A stretch of 64,000 nucleotides of DNA from Echinarachnius parma. Its lineage: Eukaryota; Echinodermata; Echinoidea; Clypeasteroida; Echinarachniidae. Where the stretch lies: assembly GCA_037951105.1 (NCBI GenBank), contig JBAMJV010011085.1, forward strand, positions 60,781-124,780. Reading direction: 5' to 3'. Each line of letters starts with the position of its first letter. Position 1 is the stretch's first letter. Shown one piece after another: positions 25,065 to 37,500 of this stretch. The translations under genes were made by a program, and so were the position numbers. The notes under the pieces are model-generated. The model saw nothing but the letters and a program-made list of their open reading frames with translations. It had not been told where the DNA came from and did not search any database.

Positions 25065-25227
25065 GTTTTTAGAGTGATTTCCAACCATCACATGTACATC
25101 TATGTACAATGTCTATAGTGGCCATGGGGGGCAACAAATTATCACAGGCCATGGGAGGGGGGGGGGGGGGGGGGGGGTGGGTGGGGGTGCCGATTCGGAG
25201 TCGGTGCCAGGGGCAGGCGTATTCAAT
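25065..25227 (+). pseudogene. Degenerate tandem copy of syt1 exon 1
   Basis: It has the same order as the real exon 241 bases downstream: TTATCTGACC, an acceptor (CAG ending at 25064), GGTTTT, CCAACCATC, GCCATGGGGG, CACAGGCC, GCCGATTCGGAGTCGGTG and GGGGCAGGCGTA. The copy has an expanded run of more than 20 G with a frameshift, and runs into TTCAATTTC where the real exon continues, so it lacks the donor half. Inactive as coding sequence, though its acceptor and ATG (25124) are intact. Confidence 0.85.
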
Positions 25228-25370
25228 TTCTTTTTCATTAAATCTATACATTTTAATTACTCTGACAGTTTCACCTCTATTATCTGACCTTTTAATATTT
25301 TACAGGTTTTGATGACCTAGCGAGCGATTCCATCCAACCATCTTAAGATCACCATCTGTACATAGCAGCC

Positions 25371-25548
25371 ATGGGGGACAACGAGGTACCACAGGCCGTA
25401 GGAGGAGGCGGGGCCGATTCGGAGTCGGTGGCCGGGGCGGGCGTATCCCCCACAGCGATGGCGGAGGATGAGTCTGGGGGCTCCAAGGTGAACGACGTCC
25501 TCAACAACGTGGGCGACAAGTTTAAGGACTTGGCCGCAAAGATCCCTC
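25371..25548 (+). CDS. syt1: syt1 coding exon 1 (luminal N-terminus)
   Basis: The exon probably starts at 25306 after a TTTTACAG acceptor, giving 65 bases of 5' UTR, and ends at a GTAAGT donor at 25549. The start codon at 25371 sits in a good context (GCAGCCATGG). It encodes residues 1-59, rich in Gly, Ala, Ser and acidic residues, followed by an amphipathic segment ending KDLAAKIP and one base of codon 60. The KIP|LP junction resembles the vertebrate SYT1 exon boundary. A two-codon upstream ORF (ATG-ACC-TAG, 25312-25320) lies in the UTR part and could damp translation. The true 5' end of the gene must lie further upstream because this exon begins with an acceptor. Confidence 0.9.
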
Positions 25549-28500
25549 GTAAGTGATTTTGTGATTTTTGTTCAGATTGTTGTTTTGTCCAGTTGAATCA
25601 TGATCTCACTTATACATTGTAATTAGAGTGAACAGATGGTATCTGTTACATTATTTGTAATTCTGAACAGTTCCATGGGCAGGGATAGCCATTGTAATAT
25701 CAGCAGGGTTGAAACTGCTCTGTTGCAACTTGTTGTTTCTGCATTTGCAAGAAGTGCTGAACCAAAAAAAAAAAAAAAAAAAAAAAAAAAACTGCTGAAA
25801 TCTGCTTATATTACATTTGGTAACAAATTTAGAATGGCAACTTTAGAAATGATTCATAATATTATATCATTTTATATATATTGTATTACTAACAGTTCCA
25901 ACATGAGCAGTTATAGCCATTGCAATAGCAGCATGGTTTGATACTGCTCTGGTTCTGCTTCTGCATTGGCAACAATTGGTTTCAATAAAAAAAAAAGAGG
26001 AAGACAAATTAGGGATTTAAGAGTGATTTTTTTATCAAAAGCATTTGTTATAAATATTAAATGTCTATATGTTTATTTTACCACAGTTCCAACATGGGCA
26101 GTTATAGCCATTGCAATAGCAGCGGGTTTGATACTGCTTTGTTGCTGCTTCTGCATTTGCCAGATACATGTATGCTGTTGCCAAAAGAGGAAACAGAAGC
26201 TTATTGATACAATTGTTAAATTAGTGTTAAATTGAAATATAGTTTGTCAAATTAGTGTTATATAGAAATATAGTTTGTCAAATTTACTATTCATAATATT
26301 GTTTTATTACAGTTCCAACATGGGCAGTTATAGCCATTGCAATAGTAGCAGGGTTGATACTGCTCTGTTGCTGCTTCTGCATTTGCAAGAAGTGCTGTTG
26401 TAAAAGGAGGAAAAAGAAGGAGGGGAAGAAGGGACTGAAGGGAGCGGTTGATTTGAAGAGCGTTCAGATGTTGGGCAACAGTTATAAGGAGAAGGTGAGT
26501 GCTAGCTTCAAATTGTATAATTTTATAATTTTGAAGTTAAATTAAATAATGTAAATAATGAAATAAACATCAAGTAATCTGGGTGCAAATTAAAACAACT
26601 AAATATATGCCAATTGTATCATGGCATGTTCAATGCCTTAATCATTCCATAAATGATAATTTTAATTTTTTATGATATATTTTATAAGATTGCAATTTCC
26701 AATCGCCTTGTAGTTGGTACACCAGGTTTTTGTGGTGATTGGGTTAAATCATACTTTTAATGTGAAGTCAAACATATTTTCATTAAAATTTTGATAAATT
26801 ATTAACTTTAATTAAAAGATTTGGTTGCAAGTAAATATTACAACATATTTGCACATTGTTTAATTTGACGTTTCTATCAATGTCATCTAGTCATAAAATA
26901 TTGAATCTAAAGACAAGTGAATTACATTAATAAATAAATTCATTTCAAGTTTCTTGAACAATTGCAGATATATTTCATAATTTAATATTGAATATCAATC
27001 TTATAAATCAACGAAATGTATTTCTATTCAAATTCCATGAACTTATTTTGTTCTGTTCATTAAAAGCACAAATAAAATGTTCAAATCATCAATTATTATT
27101 TCAATTGTTATAATTATTTTTATTCATCTGTATTGTTTAAATCACATTTGATTCATTGTTATACATGTTTATACACTAACATGCATTACTAAACATTTAT
27201 TTTCTTGATGACAAATATTCTGAAAGCAAACAATTTATTTTGCTTATTCTCAGCTTTACAACTATCAAGTTTAAGTACTTAGCAGCTATAGAACAATTCC
27301 TCAAAATCTGTTTGCCATTCATGACAGCTAACATTTTCTGCTGCTTCCTTTATATACTTGCGCTTCTAACTCATTTACATAGTTTTATAACCGTTCACTA
27401 GTTTGCATTTGAAAGCAGCTTTGATTTTTATATTGAAATAGCCCAGTAATTTGTTTAATATTTCATCTTCATTTACAATTGTACTCAATTAAATGTTAAG
27501 AGTTTAATTTGGAGGTTTTGTTTGTTTAATGTTTTGTATTCTCAAAACAATTTCAATGTTAAGTGTACAATGTTTGTTTCCATATAATGTTGAATTATTG
27601 TTGAATTTGCCTCTTCTATGTTAATTGTATACATTTCTTCAAACTAACTTCATGATGCTTACAAGTTTGTGTATGTTATCAAGTCTTAACTTTGTCATGA
27701 AATACTAATTTTCCGAAATTGAAACATACATTTTATAGTACATATTTTGGGAATATACATGTATGGCATTTGTATAGTTTCTGGTGATTTTGGTATTATA
27801 TTATTGATACAGTAACAGTTATTTTACCAAATGTTTTGAAACTCTACATTGTAATTTGTTTGTAATATGTTGCTTGATTATGAGTGTGTATGGATTGTCA
27901 AGCGTTTTCTTGGAGGCCTTTTCATACTGAAAAAATTATTCGTAATTATGTGGTACCATTTACAGAGAGTCATGTACAAGTGATTCCTCATCGATGGGGT
28001 TTTATCTTCTGTCTTTTAAAAGCAAAAACAAAAAGATAACTGAGATAATTTTTGTTTACCTTTAGTGTTTGTTCATTTGTTTTAAATGCAAATATAAAAC
28101 AAATGGGCACACATTGAACACAGTTTTGATGTTTACAATGTATATGCACATGGGGCCCATGCAAACAGTGCTAAATAACTGATGGGGGGCACCTGTTTAC
28201 AAAAGGATGAAATATGTGGGGGAAAAGATGTAATATTGTATAATTGGCACTAAAGCTCTGTTCATAATTCCAAAAAGTATTTCTGAATCTGTGATTTTTG
28301 TTTGAAAAGACTATATCTCAATTTAAATATCCATAATCATACTGTAATGTTTACATGTTTTGTACGGTTCTGTAATTATTTATCTACTCATACCAGTTCA
28401 GCTGTTTTATTCTGATATTCTTGGTACATGTACAGTATTGTGCCTTGTCTTGTACCTACATAATATATGCATCTTGTAATTATGTTTCATTATCTTTGGA

Positions 28501-31500
28501 AATTGGAATGTTACAATTAAATGTATAACATGGAGATAGACAGATATCTGTAGAACTACTGTGTATAATTTACATTTGACACAATTTCGCTGTAAAATGT
28601 AAAGTTCTGCATGGGCTTCCATGGCTAAGTTTGTTAGTACCAAAAACATAATTTGAATTTAAATCACTTAATTCTGATCGGGAAAGATGTATCTGCGAAA
28701 ATGGTTTCTTTCTAGTATTTCCTATCTATGTTTGCAATCCTTTTCTGCAAAATCACATTCCTTGGTGTATTACAATGACTAGAATGACTATTCAGGTATG
28801 AACTGTTCATTTACTGGCTCAGCAAATTTGTGCCCAATTTTGCACACATGACTGCTTAAAATTTAAAAAAAGGGAATAAACCTGTTTTGCTTCTAAAGTC
28901 TTATTATCTGCCCCTCTGCCATATTGCCCTTTTGAGCTTCCTTATCGCATGCTTAGAATACACACCCATACATACACTCAAACGTACATACATGTATCTG
29001 TACAGGATTCAGTGTACTATAATGCACTCCCAACCTTGCATACTCGCAGTATATTATACCCAGCCTGTTTGCAATATTGGAGGCTTTTTCCTCCAAGTTG
29101 TATCACTATTCAGTGATGAGCTTGCATAGTGTGTGTGCATCTAATTTGGTTTCCCCCGGCCGCTGATATATATTCTATTTCTCACCCATCCCTCAATATG
29201 TCAAAGTGTGTGTGTGAGTGAGTGTGTCCAATACATGCGTAGTACATGGATACCCCAAGTGTCAATTGTGGTTATCCCCTATCTATCATGATCTGTGGAT
29301 CTGTTTTTTTGTATTATTGACTATATTTAGCATGAACCTTAATTTCCTTCTCTTCTCTATGAATCCTTATTTCATGCCATATTTGCATTTATAATAAACG
29401 GCTAGCGCGGTTAATTCGATTTTGAATATGTACATGTATCGATCATTATCACTATTTGTCATAAATCATAATATTTGAGAGTGTCTTTCAATTAGTATTT
29501 ACCTCATGTACATAATCTGTATACTATTTGACAGTGTATGTATACATGTATCCCCCATCATATTTGAATGAGAATCAATTAGGTTCAAAATATCATCATC
29601 ACTATCATCATGAGCATCATCTTAATAGGGAGTGCCTCATTGTACATGTAGTTGGTAAACCACTTTCTTTTCATCTATAACTTGAACAAATATATATGAT
29701 CACATCACTATTTCTTCATTTTCTTGCCATATTATTTGCATGAGTGTAACATTTTTAAATGAGAGTCTTGAATGAATATATACACTAACTGTAGATTCTT
29801 ACATGTAGTTTACATGTCGGGGATGGGGAGATTATTATTAAAAAAATAAGGTTTAAATCAATTCACCTCTGTAGAGGCTTAGGTCACATGAATTGGGGTC
29901 TAAACTGCTAGAAAACCACTGACTTCATTGAAACTGTTGTGATGGGAAGGTATTCAGTACAAAGCCCTTTGAAATTCAGCGGACTGTATCATATTATGCA
30001 TGTCAGTCCAGCTACATGTATACATGAATGTAGTCAATCACACAATAAAACGTAGATGCGTGCCACAAAAATCCTGGACCCAGACAATTTTGCCCTCTAA
30101 ATACCACAAAGTGCCATTATAAATCATTTGGGAACGGTTCCATATTTCAGTTCATTTATTGTACAAACCAGTTTTTATTCTGTTCTATTCAGAAAAACAG
30201 TATAAAACACACAAATATATGTAGGCATATAAGGCCCAAAAAAAAATTTGTTTGGTTGGCGTAACGGGCAACCAAACATTAAGGTAGGTCGGTCGGGGTT
30301 TTTTTTTTTTTTTTTTTGTCAGCACAAATACACAAAAACACACATAACACATCGAAATTCCAAATTCTATTGCAATTTTTTATTTATTTTGTTTAAATAA
30401 AATTCAGAAAAAACCTCTAGGGTCGGCGTGCATTAGCGCCGGTATTTTTAGGGTCGGGCGGGTTACGCCAATCCAACAATTTATTTTTCATGGCCTAACT
30501 GTAGGTACATTTGCTTGTGTACCAACAAAAATCTTTACTTCCGTTTTTCAAAGGTTCCACACTGTTCATGATCACATATTTTAAGACTTTTCTAACATGC
30601 TGCAAATTACACAAAAACAAAAACAAAAAAATTTGAGGGGGGAGGGGGGTATTTTTCTATTTATTCCTTACTGCTTGTATGTATTGTCTATCTGTACACA
30701 GCTTTACAATGAAAATGCTAATAATTTAATGTGACGTTAATACTTAGCTGCATATTTTCCATTATTTCTAGACAAAACTGTAATGATTCCTTTTTTGTCT
30801 CTAGGTAGTTAAATTCCGGAATTCTGCATAATTTCCATTAATTAGTACACTTTCCCTAAAAATACAGTACTACTTGTTTATATTAAAGTTACAGTTTTTG
30901 ATGTGGATTTCCATCATAGATTAATATCATTCGAAATTCTGTACTAAATAACTGCCTTCAGGTACATGGGTTGGCATTTTGATAATACAGAATTAACCAG
31001 CATATCAATTAGATCTAAAGTTGCTTCTATGGACATGCTGCATATAAAAAAAACATCTAACGATATACATGTATAGCTAGAACGGGCATTGTGCATGGCC
31101 GTGGCGATCAATACATCCAATCAATATTAAATTCTTTCCTTTGCGAAGATAATTTATTGGAAAGTGAAAATGCGTGTAGGCAAATATAATACAAAGTGGG
31201 AATGGGTATCTACGGACCGCATGCCACATCTATAGCCAGGCAGAGTCAGGGTTTTCAATATGGCTTCTTATATTCACAAAATAAATCAATATGTTCTCTG
31301 TCAACCTAGAGACAGATTGTTTGCTTCAATCACCCTCTTCCTCTCCCCCTCTCTCTCTCTTACTTATTTTCTCCCTGTTCTATTTTTGTTCAATTTAGTT
31401 ATGTCCCTTATCTCCCTCACTCCGTTTCTCTTCCCCATTTTCTCTTCCTATCTCTCTTACTTATTTTCTCCCTGTTCTATTTTTGTTTAGTTTATCTATG

Positions 31501-34500
31501 TCCCTCTTCCCGGCTTTCCCACTCCCTCACTCCCTCACTCCCTTTCTCTTCTCTGTTCTCTCAATCTCTTGCTCTTTCTCTCTTTCTCTCCCTGTCTCTT
31601 CCTGTCTCTTTTCAATGTTCTCCCTGTTCTCCATTTATTTAATTGATCTATTAATCTTCCCCTTTGTCTCTCTCCCTCACTCCCTTTCTCTTTCTAGTTC
31701 TCTTGCTCTATCTCTCCATTTCTCCTCTGCTCTACATGTAGTTCTGGAAAAGCCCCCTAAAATCATATAATTGTCCCATATATTATTTGCATCTAGAGCT
31801 CAATACAAAACAATGGTGCGGGTGAGCTTGAATAGTAAAATGGATCCCAAAAAGATAAATATAAGATCTTCCCAGTTATAAATGCTCTTTCTCTTCACTG
31901 TGTTACATATTTTTCTTTGTCCTTTTTTGCAAAAGGTGTTATTTTCTCTACAGCTCTCTCTCTCTGCATTATATTTTTGCTTTAATTTACAAATCTTGTT
32001 AAGTCTCTGAAACCCTACTCCTCTCTACCCGCTCTATAGCTCATTCCTTCTCTCTCTTAAATCTATAAATCTTGTTAGTGAAATTGGAAATTTTGCATCA
32101 CTCAGATGGCATAGCCCATGCATCATGTACATGTACTGTAGGTCATCGTGTACTAGTCATCGTGAAGATAAACCTATTCACCCACACACACATAATATAT
32201 TAAAGGGCATCAAGCGTGGGGATGCTACATAGCGGGTCGCCATTTTGAACTGGGCTAGTTTGCGCACACCGCATGACACTGAGCTAACGTGCATTACGCA
32301 CCGTGCGCAACGCGTATGCAAGATGGCGCCGCGCATCTCATTTGACGAATCTGAACTACCTTTAAATGATTGTACTAACTGAGTACTGTAAGGAGCTTAA
32401 AATAAATTAAGAGATCTATGTGAATATTTCAGTTTTAATTTGTAGAAATTCATCATTAATTAGCATGACCTATTCTTCACAAGATTTGATGCTTCCCATA
32501 CAGTTGGTACTGGACCCACCAGGTGCCCTTCTGGCAGTAGGTTCATATCAATGAACAACCTGAATTATTTGTGAACATATTTTTGTAACATACATGTACT
32601 ACAAGTCTATATTGATAAAAAATATGGACAAGATTTTGTAACAAAAATTACAAGCCTAGGGAATACTGCGTAATAAGAATTGTTATTATTGTAGAATTTT
32701 AGTATACTTATCTTTCTTTAGAAAAAAATTAACTTCTTTTCAATTGTATAAAAGCGGCACAAAGACATTGTATGCAGACTCTGATATTTGTAGATATCCT
32801 TGTTTCTTCTGTTTCGTTTGTCATTCTTTGGGAAATTGTATTCTTTGACTATGGTTTAAGGCATGCTTTAGTACAGCTTTACATCCCCTTGCATATTATC
32901 CTATCTGTATCTATTTGTCATTGGTTTTTCGTATTGGATTTGTAATTGAAAATATATATACTCCCCAAATGGTTGCATGTACTTAACTCTTTAGTACCCC
33001 TTCTTCTCATTATATTACATACTTATATTTGTAGTCTTCTATTGGTAATGGTGAATCAGTATAGAATATAGCAAATCTATCACTTTCTAATTGTCATTTG
33101 AATTGTCTCTGTGGTGTTATATTGGTATTTTTGGTGAGCTTTTAACACTCTACAACTCTGCATGAACAGTATATTAGACTACAATATTAGTGCTTCATCG
33201 CTATGCAAATATGGCATTTGTATGACATTTTTTCCCCCTACAGTGGACAATGAGTGACATGTCTTTTCTCCCACCAGATATATTCAGTGACCACTCTTTG
33301 ATTTTCTCCCATAATGTTGTGGAAATGATTCCCCTCCAAGTTTGATGGAAAATGGAATGACATTTTTCTTTTCTCCCTAAAAAATGTTTGATGACCATTC
33401 TTTGTTTATTTTCCCCATAAGACTCCCTCGATTTTTTGATGGAAAATGAATGACATTTTGCTTTTTTAGCCTTTCTAGCTTTTCTAGCTCCCTTCAATTT
33501 TGTTGATGACCATCTTTGATTTTTTTCCCCCATAAGACTCCCCTGAAATTGAATGAATTACATTTTCTTTTCCCCCTCCAAAATGTTTGATGACCATTCT
33601 TTGATTTTCACCCAAATAAATCCCCTCAACGTTTGATGGAAAATGAATGACATTTTTATTTCACCCTCCAATCCCAACGTTTGATGACCATGCTTTGATT
33701 TTCTCCCAATTTGTTTTCGTTTTTTCTTTTCCACTTTTGTTTGGATTTGATGTCTTGACCACACTCGTCCGCTGCATTGCATCCCTTGGCTTGTCTTCAC
33801 ACAAAAATCTGCACCGTGAGTTTCCATGACGATAAGACATTTTGAATATTTATGCCGAGCCCATATTATTTTTACTGAAATACATGTATTGTCGGTTGAG
33901 AAAGAAGAGGGAGTTAAGTCACTTTTTGTACTTCAGAGATAATCATTTTCAAATCTTTATCATTAAGTCGGGGGATACTACATGTACACCGCAGGTCGCC
34001 ATTTTGAACTACATGTAGGCGTGTTTGCACGCACTGTATAACACTGAAACAGTGTGTAGTACTCACCATGCACAAGGCAATTGCAAGATGCCACTACACA
34101 TCTGATTTAGGAATCAGAACAACCTTTAGATACCGTATTTGCCGGTGTATACACCGCACCTGTGTATTAACCGCACCTGTGTATTAACCGCACCCCCAAC
34201 TTTGGGTTGCCATTGAAGAGGAAAAAACATTTTCTAGATAATAAAACTGTGCTGGGAATCATTGCACCATAATCAAATTCCATGATTTCCACCTAACTTT
34301 TGTAAACTTTTAGTACACAAAACAACAACAAATGTCACATATTTGTTTCTGATTGGAGTACAATTCATAACAGAAAAGCCTATCAAGCTTTTCACTCCAC
34401 ACAAACTGATATTATAGCCATAAAAATGGTGGTATTTTCCTGAAATATGTTTATCTATCTCTGTGTATTAACCGCTCCCCCCTTTTTGCAAGTTCTTCTG

Positions 34501-37500
34501 TATGGAATGTATTAACTAGCAAATATGGTACCCATAGAAACCCCATTCAGCTCTCTCATGTGTGATAAAATACATCACATGCGCGTCTTAGAGAAGTCTC
34601 TAACCTACAAGATGGTATGCGAAAATTGACTTAACGCCCATCTCACTCTCACCCGACATATGTAAATAGGGAATGTGGTGCGATTTTTGTGATACACAAA
34701 AGTATGGATATGTCATGCCATATTTTTGCATGTATGTATTTATGTTGTTAGAGGTACATGTATGATCATTTCATGCTACCTTGTAACAATCTTTATTTTC
34801 ATGTAGATTGCACTTTTTTAAAATCAAAACCGTTGAATTATGCTGAGCCAATTTATTATAAAGTGTCTTTTGTTGCAAGAAACAGGTTGCATCATATTTT
34901 GCTGTCATGAGTATGGAAATGACATGTTATGAGACAAAATATCTATGTACATAACTTCTCTGTATAGTCAGCGAAATAATTCAGCTGTGGTATACAGTTG
35001 TGAACAGCAAATAAACAACTCGCTTGCCAAAAATTGAAATATATATATTAGGCTTCAATGAGATTAAACTTCATGATAATAATCGTTTTAAGAAAAAAAT
35101 ATACTGCCAGTCTGCCACAGTAATCAAGTCCTTCGCACAACAGGTGTTCATGTGTGCTGAAAATCATGCACGATTGCATTTAGTGCACTTTCATGTACAA
35201 TGCGCATACATTTTATGCCCTTGTACATGTACATGTATGTGCAAAACGGTTTCATAATATATTTATTGTAGATACATACACGTACACTGTTTAAATGAAT
35301 GATTGAAGTGTCTAGAACGTCAGTGTTTTTTTTATTGTTATCAGGGCTCCAAACTTACTATTTTGGTCAGTGGCCCGGTTGGCCCAGTGAAATAATTTCT
35401 TCCCCTTTTTTGGTGACCTGCAAGAAAAATTTACTGGCCCAAAAATGTTATTTCATGAGTAAACTTTTTACTACTTTTCACTCTTTCCGGATCAAACCTG
35501 TGATGGAAGAAAGCAAGACTTTTCTAATTGTGTCAATGTCGGGTTGAAAATCTGCTTGCCCGATCATGCAGGCCACCAAAATAACTTTTATACATTTTTG
35601 CTGGCCCGATTTCACTGGCCCCGGGCCCGGGCCTGATTGTTATTATTTCATGGATCTGAAAGTAGTAACTTAAAAGTTCTAATTAATACTGATTATTCTG
35701 GTAGCATACATGTGTTAATACTTTTCTACTACATCTACGGTATCTGCATACGAACCAAGTGCCATGTATGATAGGGAGTGAAATAAGCTTTTTTTATATG
35801 TCTGGTGGATTATGTGGGTACTTGAGTGTGTCCCGTGCTTGACAGCTTATCAGTCAAATGTAACAACTAATAGGCTCATTATAAACCAGTTTTGATCAAC
35901 CGGAGAGCTTATTTATGTGGGAAAAACCCAATGTGAAAAGTTAAGATACAGCTCTACAGATTTCTACTTAGTTTCTTGCATTAATGCACACCTCCACACT
36001 ATAAAGAAGGAACAATGTATGTTTATTCATGGATGATTGACCGAATGTCCCAATGCAATATTGCATAACGGGCCTGTTTGGGCAAGTAAAATCATAAGTA
36101 AAATCAAAACCTTCACCATTACATTACAAACTAATTGTTATAACTCCGCCATGCTCGAAAGGAATAAAACATTACAAAAGGCTAAGTAAAAAGCCTGTTA
36201 TCATTCAAAAAGAGCCGTTAAAACTCAAGAGGACGCTCTCTAAACACTCATTGGTTTCAACCATTTTAAATAAAATATTGTGCATGTGATGTTTTGTTGA
36301 AATAGTGATTAGATAGAGAGTCTATACATGTAATCAACAACTATTTCAAAACATCTTTTGTACATTTTTGAAAAGAGGAAGCATTTTTTGAATTTTTTAA
36401 ACGGCTGGTTCAAAATTATATAATAATTGTAGGGCCCCACAATAATTACAAATGGTTATGTTTATGAATATTTCAGCCATTTCTGAACTGATTTTGATCA
36501 AATCAAGTTTATTCTGTCATTAAAATTGTATGCTCTTTCAAATTTGACTCTCAGTTTTGCATATCTTGCAAACAAATATTTTGTGTAGCGCCCTCTATAC
36601 CAAAACTCAACTATCCCTTTTACACCTATCATAGTAATTGCATTGCATAACATGTACATGTAGTAACCACGTTGGTATGCACCAACTGACAAAGAGTTGT
36701 TAAAACACATGTGCTTCCCTTTAATATTATGCGGTTATAAATAAGCTCATGTTTATCATGATATGGGTCTGCTTGGTAACTTACCATCTCTTAATTGTGT
36801 ATTGATTGCCGAGGCAGATGCATATTGACTATCTCTCGAAAAGTGTCCTCATTAGCATTTTGCATTTTGGGCAAGCTTAATAATAGTATGAGGCAGGTGG
36901 CCTGCCTGCCTGCCTGCATTAGTAATCATGCAGTCTCCTGTATGCAGTAAAATAGCCACAATTTTGTCTTTGTTGTTGCTTTTTTAATAGCAGGGCTTAT
37001 GCAAATTTGCTTTGAGATATCTTCTATTAAGTAGTGCTCATTTATTCTGTTTATTTTGATGTTCCATTTATTTCCTGGATCCATCGAAATATCCACAATA
37101 TTGTCTTTGTTGTTGCTTATTTTTTATTAGCAAGGCTTATGCAAATTTACCCATAAGTTGAGACTTTGAGATACGAACTAAATGCTTAGTTATTCCGTTT
37201 ATTTTGATATTCCATTTATTTCCTGGATCCATCGAAATATCCACAATATTGTCTTTGTTGTTGGTGTTGCATTTTTAATAGCAGGGCTTATGCAAATTTA
37301 CTCATTAGTTGAGACTTTGAGATATCTTCTATTAACTTAAATTAGTGCTTAGTTATTCCGTTTATTTTGATATTCCATTTATTTCCTGGATCCATCGAAA
37401 TATCCACAATATTGTCTTTGTTGTTGCCTTTTTTTATAAGCAAGGCTTATGCAAATTTACTATTAAGTTGAGACTTCTAAGCCCTTATTGATTGTATTAA

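Larger units (their letters stand above)
25861..26494 (+). repeat. Tandem array of exon 2 units
   Basis: Together with copy A at 25671, four versions of the transmembrane exon start at 25671, 25896, 26087 and 26313, spaced 225, 191 and 226 bases. Each includes the acceptor and part of the preceding intron, so the duplicated unit was intron plus 5' exon. Only the last copy is complete. Confidence 0.85.

Noticed and set aside
31260..31770. Leu/Ser-rich ORFs resembling membrane proteins
   Set aside because: By-product of a CT-rich low-complexity tract.
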